Below are positions 17,819 to 27,868 of a stretch of 64,000 nucleotides of DNA, one piece after another. Each line of letters begins with the position of its first letter. Positions within the stretch are counted from its first letter, which is position 1. Origin of the DNA: Devosia geojensis. GTDB taxonomy: Bacteria > Pseudomonadota > Alphaproteobacteria > Rhizobiales > Devosiaceae. The stretch is taken from NCBI RefSeq assembly GCF_000969415.1, contig NZ_JZEX01000061.1:140107-204106 (forward strand), written 5' to 3'. The notes under the pieces were generated by a model. It had not been told where the DNA came from, searched no databases, and was given only the letters and a program-made list of their open reading frames with translations. The translations under genes were made by a program, and so were the position numbers.

Positions 17819-18750
17819 CTGTCGTCTCCGTAGTAGACCCAGCGGCGGGACGCCCAGAAATTGAGGGCGGTGAAGGCGCCGATGATGAGCAGCAGCACCC
17901 AGCCCATGGCCGAGGCATAGCCCATGCGGAAGCTGGTGAAGCCCTCCTGGTAGAGGTAGAGCGTGTAGAACAGGGTGGAATCCGCCGGCCCGCCACTGCC
18001 GCCGCTGACGATGTAGGCGGAGGTGAAGGCCTGGAACGAGTTGATGATGCCCAACACGAGATTGAAGAATATCACCGGCGTGATCATCGGCAGCGTGACA
18101 TTGCGGAACTTCTGCCAACGCCCTGCGCCGTCGATCTCTGCGGCCTCATAGAGCTCGTTGGGCACCTGTTGCAGGCCGGCCAGGAAGATGATCATTGCCG
18201 AGCCGAACTGCCAGATATGCAGCAGGACCAGGGTGTAGAGGGCGTATTGCGGGGTGGAAATCCAGTTGGGCGCATCGATGCCGAACAGCAACAGGCCCTG
18301 ATTGACGACCCCCTCGCCCCCGAAAATCTGCCGCCACATGACGGCGACCGCGACGCTGCCGCCCAGCAGGGACGGCAAGTAATAGATGCCGCGGAACAGG
18401 CCCAGCCCGCGCACCTTCTGATTGAGCAGCACCGCGATGGCGAGCGCGAAGACCAGGTTCAGCGGCACGCCGAGCAGCACATAGATGAAGGTGACCTGCA
18501 GCGCTTTCTTATAGCGCGGGTCGAAGGTGAACATATCGACGAAATTGGACAGGCCCACCCAATTGGGGATGCGCAACATGTCAAAATCGGTGAACGACAG
18601 ATAGAGCGAGGCTAGCAGGGGACCTGCCGTCAACAGGATCATCCCGCCGAACCAGGGTAGAAGGAAAAGATAGGCCTCGAAATTCTGGCGCTTGCGGCGT
18701 CGCGCCGTCTTGGGCGCCTCCATTGGGGAATTGGCGGCCTGAGCGGTCAT
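17815..18750 (-). CDS. Sugar ABC transporter permease (MalF/UgpA-like), importer A
   Basis: A 311-residue partner permease. After a basic cytoplasmic start ('ARRRKRQNFEAYLFLLPWFG') it shows six hydrophobic helices and the EAA motif 'ELYEAAEIDGAGRWQKFRNV', then 'TLPMITPVIFFNLVLGIINS'. It forms a heterodimer with the downstream permease and is first of the four importer-A genes in transcription order. The 170-bp gap to the garR-like gene upstream may hold its own promoter, but the shared direction allows a longer operon. I did not find a clear operator in that gap. Confidence 0.92.
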   Translation of the reverse strand: MTAQAANSPMEAPKTARRRKRQNFEAYLFLLPWFGGMILLTAGPLLASLYLSFTDFDMLRIPNWVGLSNFVDMFTFDPRYKKALQVTFIYVLLGVPLNLVFALAIAVLLNQKVRGLGLFRGIYYLPSLLGGSVAVAVMWRQIFGGEGVVNQGLLLFGIDAPNWISTPQYALYTLVLLHIWQFGSAMIIFLAGLQQVPNELYEAAEIDGAGRWQKFRNVTLPMITPVIFFNLVLGIINSFQAFTSAYIVSGGSGGPADSTLFYTLYLYQEGFTSFRMGYASAMGWVLLLIIGAFTALNFWASRRWVYYGDDR

Positions 18751-18920
18751 GCCGAGCCTCCCCTTGCCGGCTCTGCGGTAATTCTGGCTGCTAAGGTCAA
18801 CGATCCTCCTCCGCCCCTCCTCCGTGAGGTGCGTTGTTTGCGTTCGCTCCGGTATGAAACCACCCGTTCTTTCGCTCTTTGAGGCGAGACTTCGGGTCGT
18901 TTCAGGTCAATTTCGAGCCG

Positions 18921-19802
18921 TCACGCCCGAGCGTCCGGTGATATATCGCCGAGCGCCCGGAACATGACTGAATGGTCCTTGCCGCCGAGGCCCCTGGACA
19001 CGGCCGAGTTCATTAGCTGGACGGTCGCCGCCGTATTGGGCAGGGCGATGTCTAGGTTGCGCGCCGTTTCCAGCGCAATGTTGAGGTCTTTCCGATGCAG
19101 TTTTAGCGCGAAGCCGGGATCGAAGGTCTCGTCGATCATCCGCTGTCCATGCAGCTCCAGAATCCGCGATTGGGCAAATCCGCCCATCAAGGCGGTCTTG
19201 AGCGTGCCCAGGTCAACGCCGGCCCGCTCAGCCAGAAGGAAGGCCTCGCCTACGCATTCAATGGTCAGGCCGACAATGATCTGGTTGGCGACCTTCACCA
19301 CCTGCCCGCATCCCACCGGGCCGACATGGGTGATGGTCTTGCCCAGGACTTCGAAAACGGGTCGGGCACGCTCGAAATCCTCGGCCTCGCCGCCCACCAT
19401 GATCGTCAGCGTGCCGCCCTTGGCGCCGACCTCGCCGCCCGACACGGGGGCATCGAGATAATGCGCGCCCAGTTTCCGGACGCGTTCGGCGAAATCCCGC
19501 GTGGCGACCGGCGCGATCGAGCTCATGTCGATCAGCAGACCATTGCCCGAAAGCCCGGAGGCCACGCCGTTGGGGCCGAAAAGCACGGTTTCCACGTCCT
19601 GAGTGTCAGGTACCATGAGAATCACGATATCGGCGCCCCGCGCCGCTGCGGCCGGCGTGTCGACGCCATAAGCGCCCTTGTCGACCAGATATTGCGACTG
19701 CGCCTTCACGCGATTGATTTGCAGTTTGTGCCCGGCGTCGATCAAGCGTTCCGCCATGGGCCGCCCCATGGTTCCCAAGCCGATAAATCCGATCGTCGCC
19801 AC
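18921..19802 (-). CDS. garR: 2-hydroxy-3-oxopropionate (tartronate semialdehyde) reductase-like, HIBADH family
   Basis: A 293-residue beta-hydroxyacid dehydrogenase. The Rossmann motif 'GFIGLGTMGRPMAERL' opens the protein. The substrate motif 'DAPVSGGEVGAKGGTL' and the catalytic Lys in 'GCGQVVKVANQ' follow. The C-terminal motif 'LHRKDLNIALETA' completes the family set. Among the family it resembles GarR/GlxR, which reduces tartronate semialdehyde to D-glycerate; 3-hydroxyisobutyrate dehydrogenase is the main alternative. Such an enzyme would fit the glycolate/glyoxylate formed by the arabinose route farther right. It is divergent from a GntR regulator that may control it. Confidence 0.8.
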   Translation of the reverse strand: MATIGFIGLGTMGRPMAERLIDAGHKLQINRVKAQSQYLVDKGAYGVDTPAAAARGADIVILMVPDTQDVETVLFGPNGVASGLSGNGLLIDMSSIAPVATRDFAERVRKLGAHYLDAPVSGGEVGAKGGTLTIMVGGEAEDFERARPVFEVLGKTITHVGPVGCGQVVKVANQIIVGLTIECVGEAFLLAERAGVDLGTLKTALMGGFAQSRILELHGQRMIDETFDPGFALKLHRKDLNIALETARNLDIALPNTAATVQLMNSAVSRGLGGKDHSVMFRALGDISPDARA

Positions 19803-20026
19803 CGCGCAGCTCCCTAACTCACGTGCCTGTGCACTTGCTATTGACTCAGAACTAACAAATTAAGTCATCTATAACAAGTTTGTTGTTTTTGATTTTTCCA
19901 CGGGGCGGCGATCACGCGCGGAAGTGACCTGATTGCAGGCTGTGGCGCGTACTTATAGGCGCTTCGCTGTCCAGATTTGACATTTTTGGGACCATAGTTG
20001 TCAAAACTCCCGGAAGTGGGCAGGAT
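19803..20026. promoter_or_regulatory. Divergent promoter region between garR-like gene and GntR regulator
   Basis: A markedly AT-richer stretch than its surroundings. It holds a small palindrome AACAA-GT-TTGTT near 19873-19884 and a TGACT / AGTCA inverted pair spaced by 16 bp just before it. Either could be a GntR operator. No gene is seen here. Confidence 0.4.
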
Positions 20027-20782
20027 ATGTCCGAACAAATGAGGGGAAAGCCGTTGGCTATCCAGGAAGAGAGCAGGGCGGCGGGCAGGCATCAGAGCCT
20101 GTCCAGCGTTGTCTATAATGAGATGCGTGCCCTCATCATGCAGGGAAAGTGGACTCCCTCGTCGCGCCTGCCCTCCGAGGCTGAGCTTTGCAAGCAGTTC
20201 AATGTGTCCCGCCCGGTCGTGCGCCAGGCGCTGGCGGCGTTACGCGACGATGGGCTGGTTCTGTCCCGCCAGGGATCGGGCAGCTTCGTGCAGCCCGGCG
20301 TGGTGCCGACGGCCAGCGAGCCGCAGGTCCAGTTTCCACCTTTGACAAGTGTTGCCGACCTTGAATCCTTTCTGAATTTCCGGGAGGGGATCGAGGGGGA
20401 GGCGGCGGCCATTGCCGCGCGACGCCATACCGAACCCCAGCTCCAGACGCTCCGCGAGGTTGCCGCCCACCTGGGCGCCAGCTCCAGCCTGGCCGAGGGC
20501 GACTACGAATTTCACCGCGCGGTGGCTGCGGCCTCGGGCAATCCGTTCTATCTCAACAGCCTGGAATCGTTGCGGTCCCACATCATGTTCGGGCTGGGCA
20601 TCACCTGGACATTCGGCGCCGGGCAGGGCGATTTCCAGCAAACGGTACAGACTCATCATGGCGCTCTCGTCGAGGCCATCGCCGCGCGGGATGCAGGTGC
20701 GGCGCGGGACGCCATGCGGCGCCATCTGCAATGGGAGCGCGCGAAATTGATGACCGGACAATTCCCCGAAGACGGCCTTTGA
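20027..20782 (+). CDS. GntR-family transcriptional regulator (FadR/FCD type)
   Basis: A 251-residue regulator. The N-terminal winged helix is 'SLSSVVYNEMRALIMQGKW', 'RLPSEAELCKQFNVSRPVVR', 'QALAALRDDGLVLSRQGSGS'. The C-terminal FCD ligand domain starts at 'FLNFREGIEGEAAAIAARRH' and has the His/Asp-type ligands 'DYEFHRAVAAASGN' and 'HHGALVEAIAARD'. FCD regulators of this type usually respond to sugar acids or carboxylic acids. It is divergent from the garR-like gene and may control it and importer A. A lone FCD-domain gene follows 75 bp later. Confidence 0.9.
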   Translation: MSEQMRGKPLAIQEESRAAGRHQSLSSVVYNEMRALIMQGKWTPSSRLPSEAELCKQFNVSRPVVRQALAALRDDGLVLSRQGSGSFVQPGVVPTASEPQVQFPPLTSVADLESFLNFREGIEGEAAAIAARRHTEPQLQTLREVAAHLGASSSLAEGDYEFHRAVAAASGNPFYLNSLESLRSHIMFGLGITWTFGAGQGDFQQTVQTHHGALVEAIAARDAGAARDAMRRHLQWERAKLMTGQFPEDGL

Positions 20783-20857
20783 CATTGCCTGGAGGACTTG
20801 GCGTGTTATGGTTTTCGCAGGGCGCAGCGGCAACGGCCTTGATGTGGAGGAGCATCG

Positions 20858-21316
20858 ATGATCGCAATCTCGTCTTTCGACGTGCAATCGGGAAAAAGCT
20901 GCTTCGAATTCCGGATGGGTATCGAAGGGGAAGCAGCGGCCGCAGCGGCGCGCAAGCGATCGACGGCGGATTTGATCATCCTGCGTGACATTATAAGGCA
21001 GATGGAAGGCCTTCAGCATAACGGGCAGCCGGGGCTGAACGAGGACTTCGCCTTCCATCTCGGCGTGGCCCGCGCTTCGCACAACGATTATTATGTCAGC
21101 GTGCTGCAATCGCTCAAGGCGACGATCTTCGAAGGCATGCTCTATGCGCGCACCACCTCCGGCCTGAAGACGGTCGAAAAGGTCGCTGCCATCAACGAGC
21201 AGCATCGCCTGGTCCTCGATGCCATTGTCGAACAGGACGCCGATGCGGCGCGTGCCGCCATGCGCGGCCATCTGCTGCGATGCCGCATCTCGACAAATCA
21301 CTGGCATCTCGCTTGA
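20858..21316 (+). CDS. Stand-alone FCD ligand-binding domain protein (no DNA-binding domain)
   Basis: A 152-residue protein consisting only of an FCD domain. 'FEFRMGIEGEAAAAAARKRS' near the start corresponds to the linker and first helix of the preceding GntR protein. 'NEDFAFHLGVARASHNDYY' and 'EQHRLVLDAIVEQDADAARA' carry the usual ligand His/Asp positions. The winged helix is absent, yet a strong ribosome site (GGAGGAG, 5 nt upstream) precedes the ATG, so it is likely translated. It may be a truncated GntR gene kept as a partner of its neighbour, or a relic of the scar region that follows. Confidence 0.7.
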   Translation: MIAISSFDVQSGKSCFEFRMGIEGEAAAAAARKRSTADLIILRDIIRQMEGLQHNGQPGLNEDFAFHLGVARASHNDYYVSVLQSLKATIFEGMLYARTTSGLKTVEKVAAINEQHRLVLDAIVEQDADAARAAMRGHLLRCRISTNHWHLA

Positions 21317-21712
21317 GCCGGCTCGCGTCAAGCATAAGGCCTTGACGTGAGGCGGTTTTGTTCAGAAAGAACTATTTTTACAATTCTGTACAAGTTGCAT
21401 TAAAAAGGACAAGTTGCGCATAGGGTAGTTCCTGCGATTAGCGGTGCTTCGGCGTGGCGGCTGGCAGCCGGCGGGCAAGCGCGAACGGCGCGGCCTGCTC
21501 CCTGGGATTCAGGGGCTTTCTACATCGATTGGTAGCGCGTCCCTCCTCAGCACCATCAATCCCCCCAACTTCATCGCCGAATGCGTGTCACCGCAACGTG
21601 CCACCTTGATTCAGGCTCTCGCGGCGGAGGGTCTGCTTGGCGGCAATGTAAGCAAACAGAGTTGGTGAGTTGATGCCTGGAACTGCTCAGCCGAAGCGTT
21701 CCATACCCTGTA
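21317..21712. other. Gene-free stretch at left side of scar region
   Basis: No convincing gene. The short frame at 21444-21668 has no family features I can recognise. It adjoins two decayed gene fragments to the right. Confidence 0.45.
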
Positions 21713-22475
<763 letters not shown>

Positions 22476-22511
22476 CGGGCCAAAGGGAGGAAGGCCCGGG
22501 TCTCTGGAACG

Positions 22512-24020
22512 TCACCTGATGGCGATGACGTTCCAGGAGGCTGGTTTGAGCTTGGCCTTCAAGACCTCGCCGTCAACGCTGACAGAGTCCAGCTTGCGGG
22601 GCACGATATTGTCCGGGTGGTCGACGCTGTTGACGGCCTTGAGATCCGGATTGGCCAATTCATGCGTCTCGACCACGCCACGGCTCGCGCCCAGACCCTT
22701 GAGGTTCACCGTGAGGTCCATCTCTTCGGCGAGGTGCCGATTGGCGGCGATGACCACGGTCTGGCCGGTGCTGGCATCGTGCATGACCGTCGAGAGCAAG
22801 TAGGGCACGTCATGCCAGGTCTTTGCCGAATAACTCGGGCTGTCGACCACCTGCCGCAGCACCTGACCATGGCCGTACTTGCTGGCGAGCGACAGGGGCC
22901 AGAAAATGGTCTGCCGCCAAGCCGGGCCGCCATCGACGGTCATGATCGGAGCGATGCAGTTCACCAGTTGGGCAAAGCAGGCGACCTTGACCCGATCGGC
23001 ATTGTTCAGCAGCGCCTGCATGGCGCCGCCGATCAGCAGCATGTCCTCGACGGTGTAGGATTCCTCGATGAGGGGCAGGCGCTCGGGCCATTTGCCGCGG
23101 GGCGCCTTCTTTTCCTCGATCGGCCAGCGGGCGCCGATGTTCCATTCGTCGAACGAGACCATGATGCGCTTGGTGGAGCGGCGCTTGCCGGCAACCGCAT
23201 CGCACATGGCCACGATCTCCTTGATGTAGCCGTCCATCTGGTCGGCCCAGGCGAGATATTCGGCCGTGTCGTTGTGATCGTTCTTGAAGTACATGTGCGG
23301 GCAGATGAAATCGACATAGTCGAAGGCATCCTCGAGCACGATGCGCTCCCATTCCCCATAATGCGGCATGCCGCGGGCGGCCGAGGGGGCCAGGGTCAGT
23401 TGCGTATCGGGATCGATCCACTTGATGGCTTTGGCCGTCTCGGCAGCAAGCCGGCCGTAGGTTTCGGCCGAATGCGCGCCGATCTGCCACCATCCGTCCG
23501 GTTCATTGCCCAGGCACCAGACCTTGACCTTGTGCGGCTCGGCATAGCCGTGCTCGATCCGCAGGTCGCTCCACTTGCTGCCGCCTTTGTGGTTGCAGTA
23601 TTCCACGTAGTCGAGCGCACTCTGGAACCCCTGCGACTCCAGGTTGATCGCCAGCATCGGTTCGGTTCCGACCACCTTGCACCAATCGATGAACTCGTTG
23701 GTGCCGATCTTGTGGGTCTCGATGACGTACCGGGAAAGGTCCAGCGTACGCGGACGCTGTTCACGCGGGCCAATCCCGTCCTTCCAGTTATAACCTGAAA
23801 GGATATTGCCGCCCGGATAGCGCACGATGGTGACGCCGAGCTCACGAACAAGTTCGATGACGTCGTGACGGAAGCCGTGCTCGTCGGCGGTCGGATGTCC
23901 CGGTTCCCAGATCCCGCCGTAGACCTGGCGGCCCATCTGCTCGATGAAGTTGCCGAAAATTCGCCTGTCGATGTCCGAGAGGACGAAGTCGGCGCTGACG
24001 GTTACGCTTGCCTTGACCAT
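22512..24020 (-). CDS. Alpha-L-arabinofuranosidase, GH51 (first copy)
   Basis: A 502-residue intracellular GH51 enzyme that releases terminal L-arabinofuranose from arabinooligosaccharides. The retaining active site is complete: the acid/base is E173 in 'CLGNEPDG' and the nucleophile is E292 in 'SFDEWNIG'. Other family motifs are 'GRQVYGGIWEPGHPTAD', 'TIVRYPGGNILSGYNWKDG' and 'PHMYFKN'. The C-terminal beta domain follows ('ASWNVIAIR' at the end). No signal peptide, so it acts on imported oligomers. It is last in the importer-B operon, 38 bp after a second GH51 gene to which it is closely related, so the pair probably arose by duplication. Confidence 0.95.
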   Translation of the reverse strand: MVKASVTVSADFVLSDIDRRIFGNFIEQMGRQVYGGIWEPGHPTADEHGFRHDVIELVRELGVTIVRYPGGNILSGYNWKDGIGPREQRPRTLDLSRYVIETHKIGTNEFIDWCKVVGTEPMLAINLESQGFQSALDYVEYCNHKGGSKWSDLRIEHGYAEPHKVKVWCLGNEPDGWWQIGAHSAETYGRLAAETAKAIKWIDPDTQLTLAPSAARGMPHYGEWERIVLEDAFDYVDFICPHMYFKNDHNDTAEYLAWADQMDGYIKEIVAMCDAVAGKRRSTKRIMVSFDEWNIGARWPIEEKKAPRGKWPERLPLIEESYTVEDMLLIGGAMQALLNNADRVKVACFAQLVNCIAPIMTVDGGPAWRQTIFWPLSLASKYGHGQVLRQVVDSPSYSAKTWHDVPYLLSTVMHDASTGQTVVIAANRHLAEEMDLTVNLKGLGASRGVVETHELANPDLKAVNSVDHPDNIVPRKLDSVSVDGEVLKAKLKPASWNVIAIR

Positions 24021-24058
24021 TTTGTGTGCGCCGCAGCGCTCTCCTCGATTGCAGATAT

Positions 24059-25561
24059 TCAGTTGACGACGATGACGTTCCAGGATGCCGGCTTGAGCCT
24101 CGCCGACAGCGTTTCTCCTTCCAGGGCGACATCCGTTATGGTGCCGGGGCGGATATTGTCGGGGTTGTCCCTCGTGTTGGTGGCCTTGAGGTCGGCATTG
24201 GCGATCTCGTGCGTCGCCAGGATGCGCGTGGCGCCCAAGCCCTTGAGCGCCACGGTCAGATCCATGGGCTCATGGAGATTCCGGTTGAGCGCGAAAACCA
24301 CCGTCTGACCCTCCTCCTCCTGATGCAGGACGGTGGAGACGAGATAGGGGATGTCGGCCGCGGCCTTGGTGGTGGTGTATTCGGAGCTGACCGTCTGGCG
24401 CATGATCCTGCCGCGGCCATATCTGCTGGCCAGCGACAAGGGCCAGAAGATGGTCTGCCGCCAGGCCGGCCCGTTGTCCTGCGTCATGATCGGGGCGATG
24501 ACATTGATCAACTGGGCGAAACACGCGGCCTTGACGCGATCCCCGTTGTTGATGAGCGTCTGCATGGCGCCGCCGATGAGCAATGCGTCCTCGACCGTGT
24601 AGACGTCCTCGATCAGGGGCAGCACTTCCGGCCATTCGCCTTTTTTCGCGAACTTGTCCTCGTACTTCCAGCGCGCGGCGATGTTCCATTCGTCGAAGGA
24701 GAGCATGATGCGCTTGGGCGAGCGCTTCTGAGCCGCCACGGCATCGCACATCGCCACCGTTTCCTTGATGTAGGCGTCCATCAAGTCGATGTTGGCGAAG
24801 AACTCCATCGTGTCCGGGTTGTTCTTGAAGTAGGTGTGTGGCGCCAGGAAATCGATGTAGTCGAAGGCGTTCTCCAGGACGACGCGCTCCCAGTCGCCAT
24901 AGTGGCTCATATTGCGGTTCGACGAGGCCGAGGCGGCGACCACGATGTCCTTGTCGATCCACTTGATGATCTTGGCGGCCTCGGCGACGATGCGCCCGTA
25001 TTCCCGGGCGGTCTTCTGCGCGATCTGCCACCGGCCGTCGGGCTCGTTGCCGACGCACCAGAACTTGACGTTGTGCGGTTCCTCGAAGCCATTGGCGCGG
25101 CGGCGATCGCTCATCGTCGTGCCGCCCCTGATGTTGCAATACTCCACATGACCCCAGGCGCCGTTGAGATCGCGCGAGGCCACATTGGTGGCCAGCATGG
25201 GCTCAATGCCGGTCTTGCGGCACCACTTGATGAATTCATCGGTGCCCATCTGGTTGGTTTCCGTCACGAAGCGCGACAGCTCCAGCCGGCGCGGGCGCTT
25301 GTCCTTGGGACCGATGCCGTCTTCCCAATTATAGCCCGAGAGCATGTTGCCGCCGGGATAGCGCACGATGGTGCAGCCGAGCTCCTTGACCAGTTCGATG
25401 ACGTCCTGGCGGAACCCGTCCTCATCGGCGGTGGGATGGCCCGGCTCATAGATGCCGCCATAGATGCAGCGGCCCATATGTTCGGCAAATTGTCCGAAGA
25501 CGCGCCGGTCGAGATCGGAAAGGACGAAGTCCTTGTCGACGATGACGCTAGCTCTGGTCAT
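24059..25561 (-). CDS. Alpha-L-arabinofuranosidase, GH51 (second copy)
   Basis: A 500-residue GH51 paralogue. The acid/base is E173 in 'CVGNEPDG' and the nucleophile E291 in 'SFDEWNIA'. 'GRCIYGGIYEPGHPTADEDG' and 'TIVRYPGGNMLSGYNWEDG' match the first copy. I use ATG 25561 (GGAG 6 nt upstream); the frame opens 7 codons earlier without support. It lacks a signal peptide. It is separated from the binding-protein gene by a strong hairpin and leads directly into the first copy. The two enzymes differ around the substrate loops ('HNDTAEYLAW' against 'NPDTMEFFAN'), so they may prefer different linkages or chain lengths. Confidence 0.95.
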   Translation of the reverse strand: MTRASVIVDKDFVLSDLDRRVFGQFAEHMGRCIYGGIYEPGHPTADEDGFRQDVIELVKELGCTIVRYPGGNMLSGYNWEDGIGPKDKRPRRLELSRFVTETNQMGTDEFIKWCRKTGIEPMLATNVASRDLNGAWGHVEYCNIRGGTTMSDRRRANGFEEPHNVKFWCVGNEPDGRWQIAQKTAREYGRIVAEAAKIIKWIDKDIVVAASASSNRNMSHYGDWERVVLENAFDYIDFLAPHTYFKNNPDTMEFFANIDLMDAYIKETVAMCDAVAAQKRSPKRIMLSFDEWNIAARWKYEDKFAKKGEWPEVLPLIEDVYTVEDALLIGGAMQTLINNGDRVKAACFAQLINVIAPIMTQDNGPAWRQTIFWPLSLASRYGRGRIMRQTVSSEYTTTKAAADIPYLVSTVLHQEEEGQTVVFALNRNLHEPMDLTVALKGLGATRILATHEIANADLKATNTRDNPDNIRPGTITDVALEGETLSARLKPASWNVIVVN

Positions 25562-25616
25562 GAAAGGCTCCTGGCGCCTCAAGCGCGGGTAAAGTTTGGA
25601 GAGTGAAGGGAGAAGG

Positions 25617-25642
25617 CGGCCGCGGGCACCGGCCCGCGGCCG
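25617..25642 (-). other. Intercistronic hairpin after binding-protein gene (importer B)
   Basis: A perfect 11-bp stem (CGGCCGCGGGC and its complement) with a 4-nt loop, 10 bp after the binding-protein stop. No T-tract, so it more likely stabilises the upstream message than ends transcription. Confidence 0.6.
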
Positions 25643-25652
25643 AGGCGCCTGT

Positions 25653-26966
25653 TCAGCGCAGGCGCGACAGATAGGTGTTCACGCGTTCTTCGGCGGCAGC
25701 GAAAGCCTCGTCGGTGGACTTCTGGTCCTGCAGGGCTGCGAGCAGCTCCTCGCCGATGAATGGCTGAATGATGCGCTGCTGCGGCACGTCCTTCGGCAGG
25801 TGCTCGGCGATGGGTGGAATCTCGGCGAAGCCGATGCGATAGGGCATTTCGGTGAATGCCGGATCGCTCATCAGCGAAGTGCGCATGGGCAGGTGGCCGG
25901 CGCGTGCCCAGTGGATGTTGTTCTCGAACAGGAAGCGCAGGAACCTGAGGGCCGCCTCGCGCTTCTCCGGTGTTGCGGCGCCACCCTTGAGCATCACCCA
26001 GGAATGGCTGGACGACCATACGGCGGGCTCGCCATTGATGGCGGGGAAGACGTGGGCCACGTAGCCTTCCAGCGCGCCGCCGGTCTGCTCGGACAGGCGG
26101 ACCATGTCGCCGATCTGCCAGGTCCCGCCGATCAGATTGCCGTATTCGCCATTGGAGAAGCCGGTAAAGGCGGAGGCCCAGTCGGGGATCAGAACGAGAA
26201 GCCCCTCATCCTTCATCTGCTTGAGCGCTTCGAAGGCTTCCTTTGCACCGGGCGAGTGCAGGTCGATCTGGTTGGTCGATTCTGGAAACAGGTTGTAGTT
26301 GGCCTGCATCAGCATCGTATAGAGCGTGCGGGACATGGCGTTGGAATCGAGCGTCAACGCCAGATAGGGCAGGCCGGTGGCCTGCTTGAACTGGCGGGCG
26401 TGCTCCATCATTTCCTCGATGCTGGTGGGGTAGACCGGCGCCCCGACCTCGCCCAGGCCGGCTTCGGCCATCGTGCCGCTATTGGTGTGCCAGAGCCAGG
26501 TGACGAAATCCTGGGGCAGGGCGTAGATCTGGCTGTCGATGGTGACGTTTTCCCGCGGGCCGGGGGCGATGTCCTCCACATCGATGCCGGCTTCGGTGAA
26601 AGCTTCGTCGAGGGGCGTGATCATGTCGCGCTTGACGAAGTTGATCAGCATGTCCCCGTGCATGACCGAGATGTCCGGCACATCGCCGCTGGCGATGCGC
26701 CCGGCCAGCTGCTCGTAATAAGGGCCCCATTCCACGATCTCGGGCACGACGCGCACATCGGGGTTTTCAGCGTTGAAGATGTTCGTGAGCGTGGTGATCA
26801 CGCCGCATTCGTTGGATGGCGTACCGGGATCGGTGTTGGTTCCAAAATCGGCCTCGCAGGCCCCGAAGAAACGTGCGAACCGGACTTCGGTCTGCGCTTG
26901 CGCCATGGTGGGCACAGCCAAGCCCAGGGCAAGCGCCCCCAGGGCCACGAAAGTCGTCAGTTTCAT
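25653..26966 (-). CDS. ABC transporter sugar-binding protein, importer B (arabinooligosaccharide predicted)
   Basis: A 437-residue periplasmic family-1 binding protein. A Sec signal peptide (about residues 1-25, 'MAQAQ' cleavage region) precedes 'VRFARFFGACEADFGTNTD'. Two extra Cys near the start (C37 and C54) may form a disulfide. 'IASGDVPDISVMHGDMLINF' and 'IYALPQDFVTWLWHTNSGTM' are family hinge and ligand regions. Its place in an operon with two arabinofuranosidases and under the LacI-type box points to arabinose-containing oligosaccharides, but this is inference from context. Confidence 0.92.
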   Translation of the reverse strand: MKLTTFVALGALALGLAVPTMAQAQTEVRFARFFGACEADFGTNTDPGTPSNECGVITTLTNIFNAENPDVRVVPEIVEWGPYYEQLAGRIASGDVPDISVMHGDMLINFVKRDMITPLDEAFTEAGIDVEDIAPGPRENVTIDSQIYALPQDFVTWLWHTNSGTMAEAGLGEVGAPVYPTSIEEMMEHARQFKQATGLPYLALTLDSNAMSRTLYTMLMQANYNLFPESTNQIDLHSPGAKEAFEALKQMKDEGLLVLIPDWASAFTGFSNGEYGNLIGGTWQIGDMVRLSEQTGGALEGYVAHVFPAINGEPAVWSSSHSWVMLKGGAATPEKREAALRFLRFLFENNIHWARAGHLPMRTSLMSDPAFTEMPYRIGFAEIPPIAEHLPKDVPQQRIIQPFIGEELLAALQDQKSTDEAFAAAEERVNTYLSRLR

Positions 26967-27026
26967 TTTTCCCTCCCTTGGGATTGAAAGACTGCTTGGC
27001 AGTCTGAGCCGCGCAAAGGAGCGCGG

Positions 27027-27866
27027 TTAGCGGATCGCCGCCCCGGCCACGGCCCGGACGACGTATTTCTGAAAGAAGATGTAGAGGATGAGCATGGGCA
27101 GGCCGGCAAAGACCGCCTGGGCCATGAGATAGCCAAGGCCTTCCGACTGATCGATATTCGTCTGCGTGGCGGCCAGGCCCACGGTCAAGGTGTACATTTC
27201 GGGGCGCGTCGCCGAGATCAGCGGCCAGAGATAATCGTTCCAGGAGTGCAGGAAGGTGAAGATGGCCAGGGTTGCCATGGCGGGCACCGCCAATGGCAGG
27301 GTGATCTCCCAGAAAATCCGGAACCGGCTGGCATTGTCGAGCTTGGCAGCTTCTTCGATCTCGAGGGGAATCGCCCGGAAATAGGCTGTCATCAGGAACA
27401 CGCCGAAGGGCCCGGCGAGCCCCGGCAGGATCAGCGCCTGGAACGTGTTGTGCATCTGCCAGTCGTTGAACATCTTGTGCAGCGGCACGATGACCGCGTG
27501 CTGCGGGATGGCCAGACCCATCAGCACCAGGATGAAGACGAGGTTCCGCCCGGGAAAGTCGATGCGGGCGAAGCCGTAGCCGGCCAGGCAGGAGATCGCC
27601 ACGACCAGGACGGTCTGGGTGACGGTGACGATGAGGGTATTGCGCAGCCAGACGCCCAGATTGGACGTGACCATCAGGTCCGCGTAGTTCTCCAGCGTAT
27701 AGGGGAAGCGGAATACCGCGTTGGGATCGACCACCAGTTCAAGGCTGTTCTTGAAGCTGAGGCCGACGATCCAGACAAGCGGCACCATCCAGGCAATGGC
27801 CAGGATCACCACCGAGGCGACGAGAATCTGCTCGCTCATCGGACGGGCAATGGTCTTGCTGGCCAT
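27027..27866 (-). CDS. Sugar ABC transporter permease (MalG-like), importer B
   Basis: A 279-residue permease. EAA motif 'EIEEAAKLDNASRFRIFWEI' is followed by 'TLPLAVPAMATLAIFTFLHS'. Six hydrophobic helices are visible. The start ATG 27866 has CAGGAG 8 nt upstream, and the longer open frame to 28451 is only read-through of the upstream gene in another frame. It follows its partner permease by 2 bp. Confidence 0.92.
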   Translation of the reverse strand: MASKTIARPMSEQILVASVVILAIAWMVPLVWIVGLSFKNSLELVVDPNAVFRFPYTLENYADLMVTSNLGVWLRNTLIVTVTQTVLVVAISCLAGYGFARIDFPGRNLVFILVLMGLAIPQHAVIVPLHKMFNDWQMHNTFQALILPGLAGPFGVFLMTAYFRAIPLEIEEAAKLDNASRFRIFWEITLPLAVPAMATLAIFTFLHSWNDYLWPLISATRPEMYTLTVGLAATQTNIDQSEGLGYLMAQAVFAGLPMLILYIFFQKYVVRAVAGAAIR

Positions 27867-27868
27867 GA

